From: Drouetiella sp036703255
GTDB lineage: Bacteria; Cyanobacteriota; Cyanobacteriia; Elainellales; Elainellaceae
Length of the DNA stretch: 64,000 nt
Assembly (NCBI GenBank): GCA_036703255.1
Contig: DATNPL010000203.1
Span: 13,972-77,971 of the forward strand
Direction of reading: 5' to 3'
A model generated the notes under the pieces. It saw nothing but the letters and a program-made list of their open reading frames with translations. It had not been told where the DNA came from and ran no database searches. The translations under genes and the position numbers were made by a program. Position 1 is the stretch's first letter. The number at the start of each line of letters is the position of its first letter. Shown piece by piece: positions 41,759-49,684 of this stretch.

Positions 41759-42879
41759 TACCCCCATCCTCGCGTCAACGGCGCTGTTTCAAGCTGGCTC
41801 TTGGGCAGTTTTAAGCGGTAGATCCAACGGACGATCGCCGGAGCGGCCACAAACAGAAGAATCACGGCCTGGACGATAAAAATCACCTCTTTGGAAACGG
41901 CACCGCCCGATCGCAACTGCATGACATCGCTGCCGTTCCGCAGCGCCCCAAACAGCAAGGCCGCCAGCAGGACGCCGATTGGCTGATTTTGTCCGAGCAG
42001 CGCCACCGGAATCGCATCAAAGCCATAGTCGCTGGAGTAGAGCACAGGCATAGCGCGATCGACTCCCAAAATCTGTACGGCACCCCCTAAGCCCGCCAAC
42101 GCCCCAGATAGCGTCAGACTCAAGACCGTTAGCCTGCCGATTTTCATCCCCGCATAGCGGGCAGTCTCTGGACTGCTGCCCACCGTGCGTAGCTCAAAGC
42201 CAAAGGTGGTTTTGCTCAACAGCCAGCCGACACAGCAGGCGGCCATCAATGCGATCGCCAGTCCCCCATGCAGGCGATCGTAGAAGCGAGGAATGATAGC
42301 AGTGGCGAGAATTTCAGGCGTTCGGACGATCGTGGGAGATGGGTCTTTCATCGGGTTTTTCACCAGCCAGTCTTGCAGAAAAAACGCCAGGTAGTTGAGC
42401 ATGATCGTGTTGATTACCTCATGGGAGCCGAACCGAGCCTTGAGGAAGCCGGGAATGGCACCCCACAAACCGCCGCCGATCGCCCCGGCTATTAGCGCCA
42501 CCAGCGGATGAATCAGAGGCGGCAGCGGAATCGCATAGCCGACAAAGACGGCACAGGTTGCCCCCATGAGAAACTGTCCCGATGCGCCGATGTTAAACAC
42601 GCCCGTGCGAAAGCCCAACGCCAGCGCCAGCCCGGTAAACATCAGCGGAATGGCCGAAACCAGCGTGTTGGCAAAGGCATATTGCTTAAAAAACGCCCCA
42701 TCCAGCAGACCGCCATAGGTGACGGCCACCTTGGCCCAATCCCAGTTGAGGGTAAAGCCGATGATCGGCACCGTGATCAACATGGCGGTAGCGATCGCCA
42801 ACAGCGGCGTAATCAACTGCCGCCCGATCGTGACGAAAGGCTTTTGTTTTGTGTCTGCCACCCTCTTAGGCTCCTTCAT
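41758..42879 (-). CDS. BMP-type ABC importer, first permease (NupP/YufP-like)
   Basis: About 373 residues from MKEPKRVADTK (ATG at 42879, joined to the ATPase stop as TAATG); an in-frame ATG at 42903 gives eight more residues. It has membrane helices throughout, with FANTLVSAIPLMFTGLALALGFRTGVFNIGASGQFLMGA (diagnostic), HEVINTIMLNYLAFF, GSSPETARYAGMKIGR (coupling loop) and LLFGALRNGSDVMQL. This family (BPD_transp_2) carries nucleosides in characterised cases. Confidence 0.9.
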   Translation of the reverse strand: MKEPKRVADTKQKPFVTIGRQLITPLLAIATAMLITVPIIGFTLNWDWAKVAVTYGGLLDGAFFKQYAFANTLVSAIPLMFTGLALALGFRTGVFNIGASGQFLMGATCAVFVGYAIPLPPLIHPLVALIAGAIGGGLWGAIPGFLKARFGSHEVINTIMLNYLAFFLQDWLVKNPMKDPSPTIVRTPEILATAIIPRFYDRLHGGLAIALMAACCVGWLLSKTTFGFELRTVGSSPETARYAGMKIGRLTVLSLTLSGALAGLGGAVQILGVDRAMPVLYSSDYGFDAIPVALLGQNQPIGVLLAALLFGALRNGSDVMQLRSGGAVSKEVIFIVQAVILLFVAAPAIVRWIYRLKLPKSQLETAPLTRGWG

Positions 42880-44426
42880 TAAGCCATTCCTGCCATCAAA
42901 CATCCCAATCTCTCTCGCGTTGCCTCAGCGATCGCTAAAGTTTCCAAAATCTTGCCTTGATACATCACCGCAATCCGATCGGACAACGCCAAGATTTCAT
43001 CTAGCTCAGAAGAGATCAGCAAGACGCCCATGCCTTGATTGCGAGCCGCAATGATCCGCCGATGAATCAGCTCGATCGCGCCAATATCGACGCCTCTGGT
43101 TGGCTGGCAGGCAATCAGCAGCTTGGCTCCTCTAGACAGCTCTCGCGCCATGATCAGCTTTTGCTGGTTGCCGCCCGAAAGCGAACCCGCCATCACCCGT
43201 GGATTGGCAGGGCGAATGTCAAATTCTTGGATCAGCTGAGTCGCCTGACGGGCGATGGCCCCTGGCCGAATGAGTCCTTTTTTGGCAAAGGGCGGCTGGT
43301 AGTAAGTACAAAGCACGGCATTGTCCGCCAAGGAATAGGTTTTGACGATGCCGTTCTTGCCCCGATCTTCTGGCACATGGGCTAACCCCTGCTCGATCAG
43401 CTGTCGCGGCGATGCCCCCGTTTGATCTTGCCCCAGGATGTCTATCTGGCCTTGGGCGGACGATCGCAACCCCGTTAATGCCTCCGAAAGCTCCGTTTGA
43501 CCGTTGCCCTGCACCCCAGCAATGCCGAGAATTTCACCCGCACAGACCGTCAGATCGACGCCGTTAACAGCAGGCTGGTGGCGATCGTCCCACACCACGA
43601 GCCGCCGCGTTTGCAAGACAGCAGCACCCGCCTGCATAAGCGATTTCTCGACCTGCAAGATCACCTTGCGCCCCACCATCATTTCAGCCAGCAAAGACTC
43701 GCTTGCCTGCTGTGGGTCAACAGTGCCCACCATCTTGCCCTGGCGCATGACCGAAATGCGATCGGCGATCGCCAAGCATTCCTTCAGCTTGTGGGTAATC
43801 AGGACGATGGACAGCCCTTGCTGCGTCAGTCTACGCAACAGCTCAAATAGCTCTGTGGCCTCGGTTGGGGTCAGCACAGCAGTGGGTTCATCTAGAATCA
43901 GAATGCGCGCGCCCCGATATAGCGCCTTGATGATTTCCACCTTTTGCTGCACGCCAACGGGCAATTCGCCTACTTTGGCATTGAGATCGACCTGAAGACT
44001 GAGCTGATCGGCCAGCGCCTGAATCTGTCGGGCGGGTTTTGCCCGTTCCAGCAGCCCCAACTGACCGAAGCGCCCCCGCGTTTGCTCTACGCCCAGCACA
44101 ATATTTTCTAGCACCGTAAACACAGGCACCAGCATAAAGTGCTGATGCACCATGACCACGCCCTGCTGAATCGCATCTTTGGGGCTATCGAGCCGCACAG
44201 CTTTACCCCCTACCCAAATTTCTCCCTGATCTGGCTTTTGCAGACCATAGAGGATATTCATCAGGGTGCTTTTGCCCGCGCCATTCTCGCCCAGCAGCAC
44301 ATGAATTTCTCCAGGCTCTAGGCTAAAGCTAACGGCATCGTTGGCGACTATACCGGAAAAACGCTTGGTAATTTCGACGGCTTCCAGGGCAGGAGGAGCC
44401 AAAGCAGGCAGGGAAGAGGCAGACAC
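42879..44426 (-). CDS. BMP-type ABC importer, duplicated ATPase
   Basis: A 515-residue protein of two fused ABC domains. First: LLGENGAGKSTLMNILYG (Walker A), VGVQQKVEIIKALYRGARILILDEPTAVLTP. Second: IAGVQGNGQTELSEALTG (degenerate Walker A lacking the Lys-Ser/Thr), LSGGNQQKLIMARELSRGAKLLIACQPTRGVDIG. The degenerate second P-loop is normal for this RbsA-like family. It uses a GTG start two bases after the lipoprotein gene, so the two are coupled. Confidence 0.93.
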   Translation of the reverse strand: MSASSLPALAPPALEAVEITKRFSGIVANDAVSFSLEPGEIHVLLGENGAGKSTLMNILYGLQKPDQGEIWVGGKAVRLDSPKDAIQQGVVMVHQHFMLVPVFTVLENIVLGVEQTRGRFGQLGLLERAKPARQIQALADQLSLQVDLNAKVGELPVGVQQKVEIIKALYRGARILILDEPTAVLTPTEATELFELLRRLTQQGLSIVLITHKLKECLAIADRISVMRQGKMVGTVDPQQASESLLAEMMVGRKVILQVEKSLMQAGAAVLQTRRLVVWDDRHQPAVNGVDLTVCAGEILGIAGVQGNGQTELSEALTGLRSSAQGQIDILGQDQTGASPRQLIEQGLAHVPEDRGKNGIVKTYSLADNAVLCTYYQPPFAKKGLIRPGAIARQATQLIQEFDIRPANPRVMAGSLSGGNQQKLIMARELSRGAKLLIACQPTRGVDIGAIELIHRRIIAARNQGMGVLLISSELDEILALSDRIAVMYQGKILETLAIAEATRERLGCLMAGMA

Positions 44427-44428
44427 CG

Positions 44429-45475
44429 CTAGTTCACTCCCATAATTTTTGGATCGGCTTTAATGGCTGCCTGCGCCGATGTCACCTTGGCTTTGCACTC
44501 CTGAGAAACCTTGCTCTCTGCATCATGGTAGGGCGCTAAACCTACCCCCCCAGAGGCGATCGTCGCTAGTTCAATTCCTGGCTTGAGCTGTCCGGCCGCA
44601 AATTCCTGAATGGCGTTCGTGGTCGCCACATCAATGTTTTTGGTAGCACTGGTCAACAGAGCATCCTTTACTTCCGGGTAGGTGAGGTACTGATCGACAT
44701 CGACGCCAATGCCCATTCTTCCCGCTTCTTTGGCGGCCAGCAGACCGCCATTGCCCGTATTGCCGCCCACCGCAAAGATGATATCGGCACCTTGGCTGAG
44801 AAAACTCTGCCCCACAGACTTTCCGGTAGCCGGATCGTTGAAATCGGGGATGTATTGGTTGAGCGTGACAATGCTAGGATTCACAGATTTCGCACCTGCC
44901 TGGAAGCCCTGCACATAGCGCTGCACGGGCGGAATCTCCATTCCCGATACGGTGGCAACCTTCCCCGCTGCGCTGACGCATCCGGCCAGCACACCCGCCA
45001 AATAGCCAGCCTGATCTTCGGCAAACATCAGGCTGGTGACGTTCTTCAAATCTGTGGTGTAAGGATCAACCCCATCTGCGCCGGGTGCATAAGCATAGTC
45101 AATAATCACAAACTTCGTATCGGGATACTTTTTCGCCATTGCCGCCGTGGCATCCCCCATCAAAAAGCCGACCGTGACGATCAGATCGGCTCCTTCAGAA
45201 ATTTGGGTTTCAATATTTTTTTCGTAGTCGCTGCTGCCCGCAGAGGCGACATAGGCAAAGCCCAATCCAGCAGCATCTGCCCCTGCTTTAGCCCCTTTGA
45301 TCGTGTACTCGTTAAAGGATTTGTCGTTTTCTCCACCTGTATCTAGCACCACACCCACTGACTGTTTTTCAGCAGCAGGACTGGTAGAAGCGCTGGGCGT
45401 CGAAGGCGTACAGGCAGCCAAAGCCAGAAGAGGCAGACTCAGAATAGTTGAGAGTAAACGGATTTTTTTAGTCAT
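44429..45475 (-). CDS. BMP/PnrA-family substrate-binding lipoprotein
   Basis: A 348-residue lipoprotein: signal peptide with lipobox LAAC (Cys22), Thr/Ser/Pro linker, then the BMP fold starting VGVVLDTGGENDKSFNEYTIKGAKAGA, with DFVITVGF-like and AVGGNTGNGGLLAAKEAGRMGIGVDVDQ (ligand site). Characterised relatives (T. pallidum PnrA, Lactococcus BmpA, Anabaena systems) bind purine or other nucleosides. It is first of the four-gene operon; uptake of extracellular nucleosides for salvage is the probable role. Confidence 0.92.
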   Translation of the reverse strand: MTKKIRLLSTILSLPLLALAACTPSTPSASTSPAAEKQSVGVVLDTGGENDKSFNEYTIKGAKAGADAAGLGFAYVASAGSSDYEKNIETQISEGADLIVTVGFLMGDATAAMAKKYPDTKFVIIDYAYAPGADGVDPYTTDLKNVTSLMFAEDQAGYLAGVLAGCVSAAGKVATVSGMEIPPVQRYVQGFQAGAKSVNPSIVTLNQYIPDFNDPATGKSVGQSFLSQGADIIFAVGGNTGNGGLLAAKEAGRMGIGVDVDQYLTYPEVKDALLTSATKNIDVATTNAIQEFAAGQLKPGIELATIASGGVGLAPYHDAESKVSQECKAKVTSAQAAIKADPKIMGVN

Positions 45476-45651
45476 CTTCGCAATCTAGCGCCAAAGGAAG
45501 GGAAAGTGCTTGCTGACAATACATTTGTAGGCCATGATTCTTATAAACCATACTTTATGATGAAAACTGTTCATAAAAGACGATCGCCCCTGATTACGCC
45601 TCAGGCGACGAAAGCAGCTCGCTCATCTCGTCGGTCAATCCTGCCAGACTC

Positions 45652-46521
45652 CTATTGCACGCCCAATTCTTGAAACAGGCTCAACGATAGGAAAAAGTTG
45701 ACGACAAAAATGGAAACCCACGTCGTTACAACGGCAGCCGTCGCCGATTGACCAATTCCCTTAACCCCACCCGTTGTCGTCAACCCCCAACTACAGCCCA
45801 AGATCGCCACAATCGCCCCAAAAATACTCGCTTTTAGCACCAGGTTAAATAAATCTGAGACTTGTAGCGTCAAGCGCACCGAGTTCAGAAATTCGGAAGG
45901 CAGCAGGTGATAGAAATAGGCGGCAACAAAGACTCCGCCACCAATCCCGGCAACCAGTCCTAGCATGGTCAGCGTCGGCAGCATTAGACAGCAGGCAATC
46001 ACCCGAGGCACCACCAAAAAATCCACCGGGTCGGTCTTCAGCATATGCAGAGCATCAATTTGTTCGGTGACGCGCATACCGCCGATTTCGGCTGCAAAGG
46101 CCGATCCCACCTGTCCGGCCAGCACGCAAGCCGTCAAGATGGGCGCTAGCTCTCGGCAAAAGGCGATCGCAAAAGCGCCACCCACCATGCTGACTGCGCC
46201 AAAATGAACCAGCTGCCGCGCAGTTTGCACCGTAAAGATCATGCCCGCAAAAAAGTTGGTCATCAGCACCGGATTCAGAGAATCGGCAACATCGGTCATA
46301 TGTTCTAGCACATTGCGCCGATAGAATTTGCCCTTAAACAAATGCACCAACACCTGCCCACCCAGAAATATCCCCAATACCAGCCGCATAATCCACGCTT
46401 GATTCCAGGCATCAGAGGCGTCTCGTTTTCTCAGCGGAGTTACACAAGTATCCGCAGATTTCTCCCTTGAAGAAACGCGATCGGTCAACCAGTTCAGAAT
46501 CAAACGTAGGAGCGATCGCAT
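45652..46521 (-). CDS. mlaE: MlaE-family lipid-transport permease
   Basis: A 289-residue permease. Residues 1-45 are a polar leader not usual in the family, so the true start may be later. The core shows FFAGMIFTVQTARQLVHFGA, AFCRELAPILTACVLAGQVGSAFAAEIGGMRVTEQIDALHMLKTDPVDFLVVPRV and the C-terminal WGLTTTGGVKGIGQSATAAVV. MlaE and its chloroplast relative TGD1 form the membrane part of an ABC lipid transporter with MlaF and MlaD, which are not encoded here. It probably moves phospholipid or galactolipid between membranes. Confidence 0.93.
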   Translation of the reverse strand: MRSLLRLILNWLTDRVSSREKSADTCVTPLRKRDASDAWNQAWIMRLVLGIFLGGQVLVHLFKGKFYRRNVLEHMTDVADSLNPVLMTNFFAGMIFTVQTARQLVHFGAVSMVGGAFAIAFCRELAPILTACVLAGQVGSAFAAEIGGMRVTEQIDALHMLKTDPVDFLVVPRVIACCLMLPTLTMLGLVAGIGGGVFVAAYFYHLLPSEFLNSVRLTLQVSDLFNLVLKASIFGAIVAILGCSWGLTTTGGVKGIGQSATAAVVTTWVSIFVVNFFLSLSLFQELGVQ

Positions 46522-46784
46522 TCAGTCATTTCTCCAGAAGAGTATCAGCTCTATCCCCCCATTTCAGCAGTTTGTTCCATCAGGGGATAAATTTCTGTGA
46601 GCGGGTGATTTAAGCTTAGCTCTCACAAAAATTTATACGGCAACATTCAACAGACTGCTTGCGTGAATGCTTTTTTGCAGGCGTAAATCGTGGTGCGATC
46701 GCGCCGCGCAACAATTCACGCCAAAGGTCTTACTTGTAGGAATTGTAATCATTCCCTGACTTTAGCAAGCCCCCTAGATGTTTT

Positions 46785-46826
46785 GTAGCTTTCAATACTT
46801 TTTAATGCATTGCTCATGAGTAACAT
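46785..46826 (+). promoter_or_regulatory. NtcA-activated promoter of the guanidine operon
   Basis: GTAGCTTTCAATAC (46785-46798) is a perfect GTA-N8-TAC NtcA site. Exactly 22 bases later comes TAACAT (46821-46826), a TAN3T -10 box. This is the standard class II NtcA layout, with the site centred at -41.5 when transcription starts near 46833, 15 bases before the riboswitch. NtcA activates nitrogen-scavenging genes when 2-oxoglutarate is high. Prediction from sequence only. Confidence 0.78.
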
Positions 46827-46847
46827 TTTCGGTAATTAAATATTTCA

Positions 46848-47069
46848 AAGATACCTAGGGTTCCAGCTAGATGATTCAGTTGAGGAACGTTACTGAAAGG
46901 CACTTTGCAGGACTGATTCTTTTGCTCCAAGCATTGAGGAGATTCCACCTTTCAAGCATTCCCAGATATGAAAGTTTGGTGTTTGGTCCGAGAGGTGTCG
47001 ATCAGGGTTTGAATGGATGCACAAAGTCTTTCAAAGTCTGATTACACGGCGGGAGAAAAGCCCGGGAGA
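46848..47069 (+). promoter_or_regulatory. Guanidine-I (ykkC) riboswitch aptamer
   Basis: The three conserved blocks of the class are present in order: CTAGGGTTCC (46855-46864), GGTCCGAGAG (46985-46994), and ACACGGCGGGAGAAAAGCCC followed by GGGAGA (47044-47069). The P2-like helix ATCAG / CTGAT (47000-47005; 47036-47040) closes the second part. The class binds guanidinium and turns on genes for its removal or use. The segment between the first two blocks is 120 bases, longer than I would expect. The gene directly downstream is a guanidine hydrolase candidate, which supports the assignment. Confidence 0.93.
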
Positions 47070-47114
47070 AAGTTAGGTTGGCTGAGCCAGCTTAGCTTGA
47101 TCTCGGGCTTTTTT
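47058..47114 (+). terminator. Riboswitch-controlled intrinsic terminator
   Basis: AAGCCCGGGAGA (47058-47069), the 3' end of the aptamer, can instead pair with TCTCGGGCTT (47101-47110), followed by TTTTTT. A small helix around GGCTGAGCC sits in the loop. Guanidine binding would hold the 5' half in the aptamer and so prevent termination: an ON switch. Confidence 0.85.
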
Positions 47115-47144
47115 GCATATTTTTATCGATTTGGGAGTGGTTTC

Positions 47145-48341
47145 ATGACTCAAAGTTCTTCTGACAATCCCCTGTTTCAAAACCCCGATGCCTCTGCACC
47201 TAGCGAGGCTCAGCAAGCCCTAGAACGTGAGTCAAGGTTGCCTTTGACGGGTTGGCAGCAAGAAGTGGATCAAGGGTTAACCTATGGGTTAGAGGCCGCA
47301 GACAGCATCCGCGATCGCCGCATTCCCACCTTTTCTCGGGGTGAGTTGCCCCACTATGCGGGCATCAATACATTTCTGAAAGCGCCCTATCTTGAAGATG
47401 TTCGTAAGGTGGGAGAATACGATGTCGCGATCGTTGGAGTACCCCATGACTCTGGCACAACCTATCGCCCCGGCACACGATTTGGCCCGCAGGGAATTCG
47501 CCGTATCTCAGCCCTCTACACTCCCTACAACTTTGAGTTGGGCGTTGATTTACGCGAGCAAATTACCCTTTGCGATGTCGGGGATATCTTCACCATTCCC
47601 GCTAACAACGAAAAATCCTTTGACCAGATTTCTAAAGGGATTGCCCACATCTTCAGCTCTGGAGCCTTTCCAATTGTTTTGGGGGGCGATCATTCCATTG
47701 GCTTCCCCACCGTTCGCGGCATTTGTCGGCATTTGGGCGACAAAAAAGTCGGTATTATTCACTTCGATCGCCATGTAGACACGCAGGAAACCGATCTGGA
47801 TGAACGCATGCATACCTGCCCCTGGTTCCATGCCACCAACATGCAAAATGCCCCCGCCAAGAACCTGGTGCAGCTCGGCATTGGCGGTTGGCAGGTACCC
47901 CGTGAAGGTGTGAAAGTCTGCCGTGAGCGATCGACCAATATTCTCACCGTGACTGACATTGTGGAACGCGGCATCGATGCGGCTGTTGACTTTGCCCTCG
48001 AACGGGCGCTAGATGGCACCGATTGCGTCTGGATCAGCTTTGATATTGACTGTATTGATGCGGGGTTTGTCCCAGGGACGGGCTGGCCTGAACCGGGCGG
48101 TTTGCTGCCGCGTGAGGCTCTGGCGCTGCTGGGCAAAATTGTTCAGCGTGCTCCGGTCTGTGGCCTAGAAGTCGTGGAAGTTTCCCCCCCCTATGATGTC
48201 AGTGACATGACATCCCTCATGGCAACCCGCGTCATTTGTGACACCATGGCGCATCTGGTGCTATCGGGTCAACTACCGCGCCAAAAACCCGCCTACATTC
48301 ATCCAGAAGTCAATATGGCTGTGGATGCACCCTGGTCGTGA
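47145..48341 (+). CDS. gdmH: Ni-dependent guanidine hydrolase (ureohydrolase family)
   Basis: 398 residues from the ATG at 47145 (GGGAG upstream); an in-frame start at 47013 lies inside the riboswitch and is rejected. The arginase fold has all six metal ligands: His183 (GGDHS), Asp208-x-His210-x-Asp212 (FDRHVDTQ) and Asp300-x-Asp302 (SFDIDCIDAGFVPGTG). The N-terminus is about 80 residues longer than bacterial agmatinase, and DRHVD replaces the usual DAHxD, both as in Synechocystis Sll1077, shown to be a guanidine hydrolase (guanidine to urea and ammonia). The guanidine riboswitch and HypA/HypB-like partners agree. Databases usually call it agmatinase. Confidence 0.92.
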   Translation: MTQSSSDNPLFQNPDASAPSEAQQALERESRLPLTGWQQEVDQGLTYGLEAADSIRDRRIPTFSRGELPHYAGINTFLKAPYLEDVRKVGEYDVAIVGVPHDSGTTYRPGTRFGPQGIRRISALYTPYNFELGVDLREQITLCDVGDIFTIPANNEKSFDQISKGIAHIFSSGAFPIVLGGDHSIGFPTVRGICRHLGDKKVGIIHFDRHVDTQETDLDERMHTCPWFHATNMQNAPAKNLVQLGIGGWQVPREGVKVCRERSTNILTVTDIVERGIDAAVDFALERALDGTDCVWISFDIDCIDAGFVPGTGWPEPGGLLPREALALLGKIVQRAPVCGLEVVEVSPPYDVSDMTSLMATRVICDTMAHLVLSGQLPRQKPAYIHPEVNMAVDAPWS

Positions 48342-48351
48342 GGATTGCCCC

Positions 48352-48732
48352 ATGCATGAAACCGATATGACCAAGGCGCTGATTTTGACCGTAGAGGAGT
48401 GGTGGGAAGCTCAGCCTGAGCCGATCGCCATCTCCCAGGTGCATCTCGTGGTGGGTCAGTTTACCTGTGTAGAACCCGTGAGTTTGCAATTTACCTTTGA
48501 AGTCCAGACCCGCAACACGTTTTTAGAGGGGGCAACCCTGGTGATTCGAGAGACACCGCTGATTGCCTTCTGCCATACCTGCCAAACAGAATATGCCCCG
48601 GTGATTGGTCTGCAATATGCTTGCTCCGATTGCCGATCGCCGATGGATGATATTCGCTCAGGTCGAGAACTGAAAATCGATCGGATCGAGTACGCGCCTG
48701 TATCCGTTTCCGTCTCAAATAGCTCCTGCTGA
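48352..48732 (+). CDS. ghaA: HypA-like nickel chaperone for guanidine hydrolase
   Basis: 126 residues starting MHETDM (48352). The Met-His-Glu start is the HypA nickel site, and the zinc site is CHTC...CSDC about 15 residues apart. An AGGA that overlaps the gdmH stop serves as ribosome site, so the two genes are tightly coupled (10 bases apart). Canonical HypA loads nickel into hydrogenase, but no hydrogenase gene is here; the Synechocystis counterpart next to gdmH is required for active guanidine hydrolase, and the same role is inferred. Confidence 0.9.
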   Translation: MHETDMTKALILTVEEWWEAQPEPIAISQVHLVVGQFTCVEPVSLQFTFEVQTRNTFLEGATLVIRETPLIAFCHTCQTEYAPVIGLQYACSDCRSPMDDIRSGRELKIDRIEYAPVSVSVSNSSC

Positions 48733-48766
48733 AATATCCCCTGCTGAAATACTTCCTGAAACCCTT

Positions 48767-49471
48767 ATGCACCAAACCTTCGATGCTGCTTTAGAAATCA
48801 ATTTGCTCCATGCGAACCAAGCCGGAGCCAATCACAACCGCGCCCATTTCGATACCTGGGGAATCAGCTGCCTCAACCTGATGAGCAGCCCCGGCGCTGG
48901 CAAAACTCAGCTCCTAGAACGCACGCTAGCAGCTCTTCAGAGTGAATTTAGCATTGCTGTGATTGAGGGCGACATGACCACCGAACTGGATGCCGATCGC
49001 CTGCGGCAATATGGTGTGCCTGTGATTGCTATCAATACCGGGCGCTCCTGCCATCTGGACTCAAAAATGGTCGCAGGCGGAATTCATCGTCTAGCGCATG
49101 ACTATAACCCGACTGAGTTTGATCTGGTGCTGGTCGAGAATGTTGGCAATCTCGTCTGCCCCGCCGAGTTTGAAGTCGGAGAACATGCGAAAGTCGCGCT
49201 TTTGAGCATTACCGAAGGCGAGGATAAACCGTTAAAGTATCCGGTGATGTTTCAACAAGCTGACTGCCTGCTGATCACCAAAATGGATCTGGCTCCCCAT
49301 CTAGAGGTTGAGATCGATCGCATTGTGTCTAACGTTCGCCAGATGAATCCTCACTGCGCCATTATTCCCGTGTCAGCCAAGACCGGGGAAGGCTTGGAAG
49401 CTTGGTATGCCTGGGTGCGCGATCGCATTCAGCAAACCCAACAGCTTCAGCGATCGCTGGCGGCTGTCTAG
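48767..49471 (+). CDS. ghaB: HypB-like nickel-insertion GTPase for guanidine hydrolase
   Basis: A 234-residue SIMIBI GTPase: P-loop SSPGAGKTQLLERTL, VIEGDMTTELDADRL, the metal-site region ENVGNLVCPAEFEVGEHAKV, and TKMDLAPH (guanine specificity). The N-terminus lacks the CxxCGC high-affinity nickel motif and any His-rich stretch. It begins 34 bases after the HypA-like gene. Role: GTP-driven nickel delivery to GdmH with the HypA partner, by analogy with Synechocystis. Confidence 0.9.
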   Translation: MHQTFDAALEINLLHANQAGANHNRAHFDTWGISCLNLMSSPGAGKTQLLERTLAALQSEFSIAVIEGDMTTELDADRLRQYGVPVIAINTGRSCHLDSKMVAGGIHRLAHDYNPTEFDLVLVENVGNLVCPAEFEVGEHAKVALLSITEGEDKPLKYPVMFQQADCLLITKMDLAPHLEVEIDRIVSNVRQMNPHCAIIPVSAKTGEGLEAWYAWVRDRIQQTQQLQRSLAAV

Positions 49472-49521
49472 TCACGACGGAGGTGCATCCCCTAGCTTAG
49501 AGCCGCAGACAAAATAAAACC

Positions 49522-49563
49522 GAATATTTTTGGAAGTGCCGCGCGGCACTTCCAAAAATATTC
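49522..49563. repeat. Perfect 42-bp palindrome inside the guanidine operon
   Basis: 21 + 21 bases with no loop; tip AAGTGCCGCGCGGCACTT, outer arms GAATATTTTTGG. It lies between the HypB-like and binding-protein genes. The same tip, decayed and with other arms, is at 4255-4295. Confidence 0.92.
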
Positions 49564-49684
49564 CAGGCTAATTAATTTGTAACTCACGAGGATAGAACCC
49601 CAACACTCCCATCCTTATCGCAAATCTTTTATTCTTTTTGTTCTCAATATCGAAAACGCTACAGAAAAACCCTTGGAGGACATC

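Noticed and set aside
46714..46758. Second NtcA-like site around GTAGGAATTGTAAT
   Set aside because: The right half reads AAT, not TAC, and there is no -10 at the right distance; the site at 46785 is perfect.
47013..47144. N-terminal 44-codon extension of the ureohydrolase
   Set aside because: It lies in the riboswitch terminator stem, contains a hydrophobic stretch unlike the family, and a later ATG has a proper ribosome site and gives the usual length.
47145..48341. Agmatinase (SpeB) annotation
   Set aside because: The fold is shared, but the guanidine riboswitch, nickel chaperones, long N-terminus and FDRHVD motif point to guanidine hydrolase.
48352..49471. Hydrogenase maturation operon
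   Set aside because: No hydrogenase structural gene or other hyp gene is present; the pair belongs with gdmH.
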